DNA of 5,352 nt from Verrucomicrobiota bacterium. Its GTDB lineage: Bacteria; Verrucomicrobiota; Verrucomicrobiia; Limisphaerales; SXQI01. The notes beneath the pieces are model-generated. The model was given only the letters and a program-made list of their open reading frames with translations. It did not search any database and was not told the origin of the DNA. Made by a program: the position numbers and the translations under genes. Positions 1-5,352 of the stretch are shown piece by piece. Positions within the stretch are counted from its first letter, which is position 1; each line of letters begins with the position of its first letter. Location: assembly GCA_008933045.1 (NCBI GenBank), contig WBXJ01000196.1, positions 1 to 5,352 of the forward strand, read 5' to 3'.

Positions 1-54
1 CCGATGCTGGAAATTGGGTTCAACATCGAGCCCCATAAACAGCCAGTGGAGTAA
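1..54 (+). CDS. Possible C-terminal end of an upstream gene (partial)
   Basis: Frame 1 is open from the window edge and gives 17 codons ending PHKQPVE, followed by TAA at 52-54. The composition is unremarkable and protein-like, and the stop comes just before a GC-rich hairpin (65-95), as expected at the end of a gene. The fragment is too short to assign to a family. A competing reading is a minus-strand gene leaving the window: one reverse frame is also open from about position 110 to the edge. I favour the plus-strand reading only weakly. Confidence 0.25.
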   Translation, partial: PMLEIGFNIEPHKQPVE

Positions 55-64
55 CGCACCACGG

Positions 65-95
65 CGCCGGCGATAGCGGACGGGGTCGCCTGGCG
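65..95 (+). other. GC-rich hairpin after the possible upstream stop
   Basis: CGCCGGCGA (65-73) pairs with TCGCC-T-GGCG (86-95), giving nine base pairs with one bulged T at 91 and a 12-nt loop. It begins 11 nt after the TAA at 52-54. No T-run follows, so it does not look like a standard intrinsic terminator. It could be a 3' end-stabilising or Rho-assisted structure, or simply chance pairing in GC-rich DNA. Confidence 0.35.
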
Positions 96-141
96 TATCT
101 GCTCATTTCGTCTACCTCTCGGCGCGATGGCAGGTTGTCTA

Positions 142-158
142 GCACCCATTCAGGGTGC
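142..158. other. Perfect 6-bp hairpin
   Basis: GCACCC (142-147) and GGGTGC (153-158) form a perfect stem with the 5-nt loop ATTCA. The outer bases TGGCA (128-132) and TGCCA (180-184) are also complementary and could close a larger domain around it. No downstream T-run is present. Its role is unknown: it could be part of an untranslated RNA structure, a protein binding palindrome, or chance. Confidence 0.3.
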
Positions 159-202
159 CGGATGGATGAGGGGCGGGGATGCCAGACCTGCGGCCTTTGC
201 TT

Positions 203-266
203 TTAGGGGACTTCAAAAAACCTCACTTTTCGAGGAAGAAACAGTGAGTTTCTGGAAGTCCCCTTA
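203..266. repeat. Imperfect inverted-repeat element flanked by TTA (MITE-like)
   Basis: AGGGGACTTC (205-214) is a perfect inverted repeat of GAAGTCCCCT (255-264). Pairing continues inward after a short mismatched patch: ACTCAC-type arms at 222-227 and 243-248, with one bulged C at 221. In total about 20 base pairs close a 15-nt loop (228-242). Counting 206-263 as the element, it is flanked on both sides by the trinucleotide TTA (203-205 and 264-266), the pattern left by a target-site duplication. There is no transposase, so if mobile it would be a miniature, trans-mobilised element. A terminator is less likely, because the sequence after the stem is TTAATAAAC rather than a T-run. Family membership cannot be judged from one copy. 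Confidence 0.45.
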
Positions 267-321
267 ATAAACAACCCAGCGAGAAAACAATTACCCCGCC
301 CGAAAATACCCCCCACATCCA

Positions 322-351
322 TTGGGCAAGAACTGTTTTCCACCGTTTAAA
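322..351 (+). promoter_or_regulatory. Weak candidate sigma-70-type promoter for leuS
   Basis: TTGGGC (322-327) and TTTAAA (346-351) are spaced by 18 bp, about 55 bp upstream of the leuS ATG. Matches to TTGACA and TATAAT are only three and four of six. This is the best pair I could find in the A-rich leader. Transcription may equally start further upstream. Confidence 0.2.
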
Positions 352-404
352 GTGAAAATCGTGAGTTGCAGGATGGGGAGGTCTGGCGCAAAATATGGGT
401 CTTT

Positions 405-3092
405 ATGTCGAGTGTTCGTAAACAGTATCCGTTTGATTTAGTTGAATCGAAGTGGCAGAGCTTTTGGGAGCAACAGGGGACGTTTCGAGCTTGGAATCCT
501 GGGGAGGAAATTCCGGCGGAACATCCTTTCGCGCAAAGACATCAGGGGCCGAAGCTGCCGCCTAAGTATTATGTGCTCGATATGTTTCCTTACCCTTCTG
601 GTGCGGGGCTGCATGTCGGGCATCCAGAGGGTTATACGGCAACGGATATCGTCGCACGATATCGGAGGGCACGAGGGTTTAATGTGTTGCACCCGATGGG
701 TTGGGATGCGTTTGGATTGCCTGCTGAGCAGTATGCGATCAAAACGGGGCAACATCCGCGAAAAACTACTGAGGCAAATGTGGCGACGTTCAAGCGGCAG
801 ATCAAATCGCTGGGGTTCAGCTATGATTGGTCACGGGAGATCGATACGACGGATCCGAAGTATTTTAAGTGGACACAATGGATTTTTCTAAAACTTTATA
901 ATTCGTGGTTTAATCCGAGCACTCGGAAGGCAGAACCTATCGAGACGCTGTGTTATCCGGCTGGAGTGGAGACTGAGGGACAGAAGCGAGCGTATCGTGA
1001 TGATCGACGGTTAGCCTTTGTGGCGGATTCTCCTGTGAATTGGTGCCCTGAGCTTGGCACGGTGTTGGCGAACGAGGAGGTGATCGACGGTAAGAGTGAA
1101 GTGGGCGGTTTCGATGTCGTCCGTCGGCCCATGAGGCAATGGATGCTGCGGATTACGGCGTTTGCGGAAAAGCTGATTGATGAGCTTGAGACGATTGACT
1201 GGTCCCCATCGCTGAAGGAGATGCAGAGGAATTGGATCGGACGATCCGAGGGGGCAGAAGTGCATTTCATGGTGGAGGGTGTGGACGCGAAGGTGGCTGT
1301 GTTCACGACGCGACCGGATACACTGTTTGGGGCGACGTATCTGGTGCTTTCACCGGAGCACAAAGCGGTGGGGACGGTGACGACCCTCGAACAACGGGAG
1401 GCGGTGGGTGCTTATCAAGTGTTCTCTACTACCAAGAGTGATTTGGAACGGACGGAGTTAGCGAAGGGAAAAACTGGGGTGTTCACGGGTGCCTACGCAA
1501 TCAACCCAGTGAATCAAGAGCGTGTGCCGATCTGGATTGCGGATTATGTCCTGGCCACTTATGGGACGGGAGCAATCATGGCCGTGCCTGCACACGATGA
1601 ACGTGATTTGGAGTTTGCGACCAAGTTCGATCTGCCGATCGTGCAGGTGGTGCAACCGCTCGATCAGACGAAGAGTTGGCAGGGGTTCTGTGATGAAGGG
1701 ACGGCGGTCAATTCTTCCCGAGGGGATATCGCCTTGAACGGACTTTCCAGCCGAGAAGCCAAAAGCAAAATGATCGGTTGGTTGGAGGAGACTGGGGTTG
1801 GACGGAGGACGATTCAGTATAAGCTGAGGGACTGGTTGTTCAGCCGTCAACGGTACTGGGGCGAGCCGTTTCCGATTGTCTGGAAGGATGGATCTCATGA
1901 AGGGTTGGCGGAAAGTGCCCTGCCCTTGCTCCCACCGGAGTTAAGCGATTTCAAGCCGACGACGAGCGGTGAACCTCCCTTGGCCCGAGCTACAGATTGG
2001 GTGGCTCTGGAGAACGGTTACGTGCGTGAGACGAACACGATGCCGCAATGGGCGGGGAGTTGCTGGTATTATCTACGTTACATGGACGCGCGGAATGACC
2101 GGACGTTTTGTAATCCTCAGGCGGAGGCGTATTGGATGGGGACGGAGAGTTCGGACGGGAAAGCTACTCGCGGAGTTGACCTGTATGTCGGGGGGACGGA
2201 ACATGCCGTGTTGCATCTGCTTTATGCGCGGTTCTGGCATAAGGTGTTGTTTGATCTTGGGTATGTCTCGACGGCTGAGCCATTTTTTAAGCTGGTCAAT
2301 CAAGGGTTAATTCTGGGTGAGGATGGCCAGAAAATGTCGAAGTCACGGGGGAACGTCGTTAATCCGGATGATATTTTGGTGGAGTATGGTGCGGATGCGT
2401 TTCGATTGTATGAAATGTTCATGGGCCCGTTGGAGATGGTGAAGCCTTGGAACACGAAGGGTGTCGAGGGTGTTTATCGGTTTTTGGGACGGGTATGGCG
2501 ACTTTTCACGGATGAGGAAAGTGTGACGCATTTTGATCAAAACCTAAGTTTTGACGCTTCCAAGGGTGCAGAGCTGTTGCAAGAAATCCGGCTGTCAACA
2601 AGGATCCAAGAAGTGGTTCCGACTGCTGTGCAATCCAAGGCCATTCATACCACGATTAAAAAGGTGACTGAAGATATGGAAGGAATGCGGTTCAATACTT
2701 CGATCTCAGCGTTGATGGTTTTTGTGAATGAAGCGATGACTTGGAATGTGTTGCCGAGGATCGTTATGATCGATTTTCTGAAACTTTTGCAGCCGCTCTC
2801 ACCTCACTTGGCCGAAGAATTACATGCAAAACTTACGGGGGACGAAGGGACAATGGCTTACGTACCTTGGCCGGTGTACGATCCGGTTTGCTTGGTGGAG
2901 GACACCATGGAGTTACCCGTGCAAGTGAACGGAAAACTGCGTGATATCATTACCTTACCAAGCACCGCAACGACGGAAGAAATCGAGGCAGCCGCGCTGG
3001 GGAGTGAAAAGGTGAAGCCGTATATCGAAGGGAAAACGATCAAGAAAATGATTATTGTGCCGAAGAAAGTCGTGAACATTGCAGTGGTGTAA
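405..3092 (+). CDS. leuS: Leucyl-tRNA synthetase (LeuRS)
   Basis: Cytosolic class I aminoacyl-tRNA synthetase that joins leucine to tRNA-Leu using ATP; 895 aa from this start (the E. coli enzyme is about 860). The catalytic signature HVGH lies at residues 70-73, within PYPSGAGLHVGHPEGYTATD. The CP1 editing domain is complete: TTRPDTLFG starts at T301, and MAVPAHDERD carries the aspartate (D401) that positions the misacylated amino acid. RETNTMPQWAGSCWYYLRY and GGTEHAVLHLLYARF precede KMSKS at 643-647. An anticodon-binding helical domain follows, then the C-terminal tRNA-contact domain with VNGKLRD at 841-847. Two inserts relative to E. coli are visible: NPGEEIPAEHPF-type sequence before the active site, and roughly residues 168-202 before PVNWCP. 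ATG at 405 gives the usual start MSSVRKQYPFDLVESKWQ; a TTG at 366 would add 13 atypical residues. No Shine-Dalgarno sequence is well placed for 405: GGGGAGG at 375-381 is 23 nt away. Likely first gene of the cluster. Confidence 0.98.
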   Translation: MSSVRKQYPFDLVESKWQSFWEQQGTFRAWNPGEEIPAEHPFAQRHQGPKLPPKYYVLDMFPYPSGAGLHVGHPEGYTATDIVARYRRARGFNVLHPMGWDAFGLPAEQYAIKTGQHPRKTTEANVATFKRQIKSLGFSYDWSREIDTTDPKYFKWTQWIFLKLYNSWFNPSTRKAEPIETLCYPAGVETEGQKRAYRDDRRLAFVADSPVNWCPELGTVLANEEVIDGKSEVGGFDVVRRPMRQWMLRITAFAEKLIDELETIDWSPSLKEMQRNWIGRSEGAEVHFMVEGVDAKVAVFTTRPDTLFGATYLVLSPEHKAVGTVTTLEQREAVGAYQVFSTTKSDLERTELAKGKTGVFTGAYAINPVNQERVPIWIADYVLATYGTGAIMAVPAHDERDLEFATKFDLPIVQVVQPLDQTKSWQGFCDEGTAVNSSRGDIALNGLSSREAKSKMIGWLEETGVGRRTIQYKLRDWLFSRQRYWGEPFPIVWKDGSHEGLAESALPLLPPELSDFKPTTSGEPPLARATDWVALENGYVRETNTMPQWAGSCWYYLRYMDARNDRTFCNPQAEAYWMGTESSDGKATRGVDLYVGGTEHAVLHLLYARFWHKVLFDLGYVSTAEPFFKLVNQGLILGEDGQKMSKSRGNVVNPDDILVEYGADAFRLYEMFMGPLEMVKPWNTKGVEGVYRFLGRVWRLFTDEESVTHFDQNLSFDASKGAELLQEIRLSTRIQEVVPTAVQSKAIHTTIKKVTEDMEGMRFNTSISALMVFVNEAMTWNVLPRIVMIDFLKLLQPLSPHLAEELHAKLTGDEGTMAYVPWPVYDPVCLVEDTMELPVQVNGKLRDIITLPSTATTEEIEAAALGSEKVKPYIEGKTIKKMIIVPKKVVNIAVV

Positions 3093-3113
3093 GATTTACA
3101 GTAACTTAAGACT

Positions 3114-3254
3114 GTGCAGTTTCTCACAGATCAGGAAAAGCGAGTGATTTTGGCTTTGATTTGCCTTTTCTTGATCGGTTGGGGCGTGCGTCGATGGCAC
3201 TCGAGCCAACCACCAACCCAGAATCTTACGGTGGACACCCATGCAACCCATTGA
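3114..3254 (+). CDS. Small single-span membrane protein (46 aa), hypothetical
   Basis: The frame starts at GTG 3114, 21 bp after the leuS stop, and ends at TGA 3252-3254, overlapping the next gene by 14 bp. An in-frame TAA at 3102 blocks extension upstream. The peptide starts MQFLTDQEKR, followed by an uninterrupted hydrophobic stretch (residues 11-25, VILALICLFLIGWGV), then RRW and a polar tail. That is a short transmembrane or membrane-anchor helix bordered by basic residues on both sides. It resembles the short 'LT-x-QE-R + hydrophobic helix + W' leader seen before helix-hairpin-helix ComEA-like domains, but here no HhH domain follows. Together with the tight fit between neighbours, this supports a real gene. 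There is no strong Shine-Dalgarno sequence, so it may be translated by coupling to leuS. Function unknown. The start could also be the internal GTG at 3144, but that would remove the conserved-looking N-terminus. Confidence 0.6.
   Translation: MQFLTDQEKRVILALICLFLIGWGVRRWHSSQPPTQNLTVDTHATH
3129..3176 (+). other. Long-stem hairpin inside the small ORF
   Basis: GATCAGGAAAAG (3129-3140) is complementary to CTTTTCTTGATC (3165-3176): 12 pairs, of which one would be G-U in RNA, around a 24-nt loop. It begins 37 nt after the leuS stop. GGTTGGGG rather than T residues follow it, so it is not an intrinsic terminator. It could protect the leuS 3' end or tune read-through into downstream genes. Because it also lies in coding sequence, chance cannot be excluded. 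Confidence 0.35.
3230..3235 (+). promoter_or_regulatory. Ribosome binding site of the Minf_1886-family gene
   Basis: GGTGGA sits 5 nt before the ATG at 3241 and is the clearest Shine-Dalgarno-like sequence in the window. Its GGTGG (3230-3234) is complementary to CCACC at 3210-3214, so it might be masked in the RNA. Ribosomes finishing the overlapping 3114-3254 frame would open such a structure. Confidence 0.45.
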
Positions 3255-3672
3255 ATTTGATGAGGTCGTACAGAGGATAACGCAGGCGAACCCTCGTTAT
3301 CATCGGGATGCGTATTTCTTTGTCCGTGAAGGCTTGGACCACGCGCAACGTCGAGTGACCAAAAACGGGAAAGAATTGCCCCGGCACGTGACGGCTCACG
3401 AGTTGCTCGACGGTTTACGGCACTATGGGTTGGAGCAATATGGTCCGATGACCATTACAGTGTTAGCGGAATGGGGCGTCACGCAATGCGAGGATTTAGG
3501 GGAGATTGTTTTCCAAATGATTGAGGCACAACTTTTTAGTAAAACGGAGACGGATCAGCGGGAAGATTTTAAGGGTAGTTACAAGTTTCATGATGCTTTT
3601 TGTGAACCGTTTTTACCCCGCAAACCAGCCACATCCGAGGAACCGACCGCTCCAGAGTCAGCGAGAGTCTGA
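3241..3672 (+). CDS. Minf_1886-family protein (Verrucomicrobia/Planctomycetes-restricted, unknown function)
   Basis: Soluble 143-aa protein with no signal peptide or membrane segment. I recognise it as the family named after Methylacidiphilum infernorum Minf_1886 (TIGR04138, 'Verruc_Plancto-restricted'). Supporting blocks are NPRYHRDAYFFVREGLDHAQ (17-36), the HVTAHELLDGLRHYGLEQYG helix pair (49-68), MTITVLAEWGV (70-80), DLGEIVFQMIEAQLFSKTETD (85-105) and DFKGSYKFHDAF (109-120). The last 20 or so residues (PATSEEPTAPESARV-like) are low in complexity and probably disordered. Length is normal for the family as I know it. No catalytic motif or metal-binding cluster is evident (single cysteines at 83 and 121), so a binding or scaffold role is possible but unproven. 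The start ATG at 3241 has a Shine-Dalgarno-like GGTGGA upstream and overlaps the preceding small frame. Co-transcription with leuS is likely from the spacing. Confidence 0.85.
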   Translation: MQPIEFDEVVQRITQANPRYHRDAYFFVREGLDHAQRRVTKNGKELPRHVTAHELLDGLRHYGLEQYGPMTITVLAEWGVTQCEDLGEIVFQMIEAQLFSKTETDQREDFKGSYKFHDAFCEPFLPRKPATSEEPTAPESARV

Positions 3673-3746
3673 CAGGTTTTGGCAGATCCATGGAATCCTT
3701 GCGCGAGTTTCCAAATAGGGCGCAGTTCAATTTATTTATCTGATTT

Positions 3747-5352
3747 ATGACGTCACGACTCCCCACGAATAAGGACATGCTCGATGACTTAACGGAGCTG
3801 CCATTGTTACCACCGGGCACGATCCTCACTACGCTGGAAAACGGCATGGTGCTGATTGTGCGGGAGGATCGGAGTGCGCCGGTGGTTTCAGCGCAAGCGT
3901 GGTGCAAGGCTGGGAGCATCAACGAGGGAAAGTGGCTTGGGGCGGGGCTGTCGCATCTGCTGGAACATATGCTGTTCAAGGGAACGACAGGACGAGGACC
4001 CGGGAAGGTGGATCAGGAAGTCCAAGATGCGGGGGGTTATATGAACGCTTACACGTCGTTCGATCGCACGGTTTATTGGATCAACGTGCCCGACAGTGGG
4101 GCGCGGGTCGCCATCGATATCCTTTGCGATGTGATGCAGAACGCGAGTTTGCCTCCGGAAACGTTGGCAAAAGAAAAGCAGGTGATTTTGCGAGAGATGG
4201 ATATGAATCAGGATGATCCATCCCGAAGAGCGAGTCGCCGGTTATTCGAACTGACTTACACTCGGAGTCCCTATCGCAATACGGTGATCGGTTATCCTGA
4301 TATTTTTAACGATCTAACGCGTGAGGATGTCGTGGCTTATTATCGCGAGAAATATGCACCGAACAACACGTTTTTTGTCGTAGTCGGGAACATTAACCCT
4401 GCTGAAGTGGAGGGGCAAATACGGGCGGCTTACGCGAATGCAAAAGCGCGCGCCTTGCCCGCAGAGGTGATGCCCAACGAGCCTCGGCAAACTGCCGCGA
4501 GAGAAACGCTGGAGGAAGGACCGGTTGAGCTTGGACATTTTCACATCGGTTGGCACATTCCGGAAGTTCGACACCCAGATATCCCCGCGTTGGATGTGCT
4601 GGCTACTCTGTTAGGAAGTGGACGAAGCTCGCGGCTTTTTCAGGAAATGCGGGAGAAACAGGGAGTGGCGCACTCCGTGGATGCGTGGACTTATAGCTCT
4701 GAACAGCCGGGGCTTTTCGGTATCAGCGGCGTGGTTGACGGTTCGCAATTTCGAGCTGCGCACGCTGCCGCGTTGGTTGAAATTGAACGGCTTAAAACGT
4801 GCGCTGTGGGTGAACCTGAACTCGCCAAGGCGGTGAAACAGTTTATCGCCGCAACGCTCGCCACACGAAAAACGATGCAAGGTCAGGCTCAGGATTTAGG
4901 CGGGAGTTGGATTTCAACGCAGGATCTTAATTTTTCAGAACGATACTTAGCAGCGGTCAAACGAGTGACGCCAGCAGATTTACAACGAGTCGCGTGCGAG
5001 TATCTTACGCCTAAAAATCGGACAACCTACGCCCTCCTTCCAGCAGGCAGCGTGGTTCAACAAAAGGCAACGACCGAAGTGGTCACGGAGTATCCGGTTC
5101 AAAAATTTACTTTACCGAATGGCCTTCGATTACTGATCAAGGAGGATCATCGCCTTCCGTTTGTCGAAATCCGCACGGTTTTCCAAGGCGGTGTCATCTC
5201 CGAGAATAGCCTCAACAACGGGGTCACACTGTTGCTTGCAAAGATGCTTCTTAAGGGAACCGCATCGCGTAGCGCCGAACAAATTGTGACGGAAATCGAA
5301 TCGGTCGGGGGAGGGATCGACAGTTACGGAGGTAACAATAGTTTTGGCGTCA
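3747..5352 (+). CDS. M16 family zinc metallopeptidase (pitrilysin/insulinase type), partial at the 3' end
   Basis: 535 codons are present and the frame is open at the window edge. The first M16 domain (about residues 25-190) has the inverted zinc motif HLLEH at 70-74 (H70, catalytic E73, H74). The third zinc ligand E150 and the supporting E143 lie in EKQVILREM, at the family's usual spacing. An M16_C-type domain follows, with YRNTVIGYPD, YAPNNTFFVVVGN and LGSGRSSRLFQEMREKQG. A second M16 unit starts near LPNGLRLLIKED. There the aligned segment GVTLLLAKMLLKGT replaces H-E-H by L495, A498 and K499, so it cannot bind zinc. This is the single-chain, two-repeat arrangement; full length is probably 800-900 aa, so roughly a third is missing. 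No signal peptide is seen, suggesting a cytoplasmic enzyme for peptides or unfolded proteins. The start ATG at 3747 is preceded in frame by TGA (3741-3743) and has no Shine-Dalgarno sequence; ATG 3777 is an alternative. The 74-bp gap from the previous gene shows no clear promoter or terminator. Confidence 0.95.
   Translation, partial: MTSRLPTNKDMLDDLTELPLLPPGTILTTLENGMVLIVREDRSAPVVSAQAWCKAGSINEGKWLGAGLSHLLEHMLFKGTTGRGPGKVDQEVQDAGGYMNAYTSFDRTVYWINVPDSGARVAIDILCDVMQNASLPPETLAKEKQVILREMDMNQDDPSRRASRRLFELTYTRSPYRNTVIGYPDIFNDLTREDVVAYYREKYAPNNTFFVVVGNINPAEVEGQIRAAYANAKARALPAEVMPNEPRQTAARETLEEGPVELGHFHIGWHIPEVRHPDIPALDVLATLLGSGRSSRLFQEMREKQGVAHSVDAWTYSSEQPGLFGISGVVDGSQFRAAHAAALVEIERLKTCAVGEPELAKAVKQFIAATLATRKTMQGQAQDLGGSWISTQDLNFSERYLAAVKRVTPADLQRVACEYLTPKNRTTYALLPAGSVVQQKATTEVVTEYPVQKFTLPNGLRLLIKEDHRLPFVEIRTVFQGGVISENSLNNGVTLLLAKMLLKGTASRSAEQIVTEIESVGGGIDSYGGNNSFGV

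Larger units (their letters stand above)
55..404. other. Non-coding region upstream of leuS
   Basis: This 350-bp stretch has no convincing gene. The left part (55-200) is GC-rich and contains two compact hairpins, listed separately. The middle (203-266) is an inverted-repeat element. The right part (270-404) is more A-rich and would hold the leuS promoter and leader. I looked for a tRNA, a T-box leader (the AGGGTGG-type antiterminator motif), and tmRNA, SRP or RNase P signatures, and found none. The only plus-strand open frame of note is 46 codons (127-267), which runs straight through the inverted repeat and is probably fortuitous. Confidence 0.6.

Noticed and set aside
14..34. GGGTTCAACATCGAGCCCC resembling a tRNA T-arm
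   Set aside because: The loop is too long for a T-loop, and no acceptor or anticodon arms pair around it on either strand.
1..150. Minus-strand coding region leaving the left edge
   Set aside because: Two reverse frames are partly open and give plausible-looking peptides, but neither has a recognisable motif or a good start with a ribosome binding site. The plus-strand stop at 52-54 followed by a hairpin seemed slightly better.
151..160. CAGGGTGCCGG resembling the RNase P RNA core
   Set aside because: The conserved GAGGAAAGTCC block and the matching 3' P4 strand are absent.
127..267. 46-codon plus-strand frame (MAGCLAPIQG... ending FWKSP)
   Set aside because: It passes through the whole inverted-repeat element, stops at its right edge, has no ribosome binding site, and has a composition dictated by the GC-rich leader. 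It is kept only as a possibility if the element itself carries a conserved frame.
203..270. Intrinsic terminator for an upstream gene
   Set aside because: The stem is stable, but neither side of the plus strand is followed by a T-run, and the stem contains a mismatched patch. On the minus strand the stem is likewise followed by AAAAG rather than T residues.
438..2944. Many open frames of 65-149 codons within leuS on other frames and the minus strand
   Set aside because: LeuRS is intact across the whole stretch with all its motifs, and these frames encode basic, low-quality peptides typical of shadow reading.
3569..4880. Alternative frames over the Minf_1886-family and M16 genes, on both strands
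   Set aside because: The M16 frame is continuous from 3747 to the edge with catalytic motifs in place. The competing frames have no recognisable motif and run across the gene boundary.

Overview
The window reads as a stretch of a Verrucomicrobia (or close PVC-group) chromosome. Three things suggest this. The leucyl-tRNA synthetase is long (895 aa) and carries inserts relative to the E. coli type of enzyme. It is followed by a gene that I recognise as the Verrucomicrobia/Planctomycetes-restricted 'Minf_1886' family. Shine-Dalgarno sequences are weak or badly placed at two of the genes. The taxonomic call comes from family recognition and was not checked by a search.

Layout: positions 1-54 may be the last codons of an upstream gene. 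Positions 55-404 contain no convincing gene. They hold two GC-rich hairpins, a 64-bp element made of an imperfect inverted repeat flanked by TTA direct repeats (possible miniature mobile element), and a weak candidate promoter. leuS runs from 405 to 3092. After only 21 bp comes a 46-codon open frame (3114-3254) predicted to encode a single-span membrane peptide; it overlaps the start of the Minf_1886-family gene (3241-3672) by 14 bp. A further 74 bp leads to a large M16 (pitrilysin/insulinase) metallopeptidase that runs off the right edge (3747 to beyond 5352).

All supported genes are on the plus strand and closely spaced, so they could form one transcription unit: leuS, membrane micropeptide, Minf_1886-family protein, M16 peptidase. 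LeuRS charges tRNA-Leu. The M16 enzyme is a zinc peptidase with an intact active site in its first half and a degenerate copy in its second half. The functions of the micropeptide and the Minf_1886-family protein are unknown. No CRISPR array, tRNA, rRNA, complete insertion sequence or recognisable defence system was seen. The most interesting items are the unannotated micropeptide with its overlap into a lineage-restricted gene, and the inverted-repeat element upstream of leuS.
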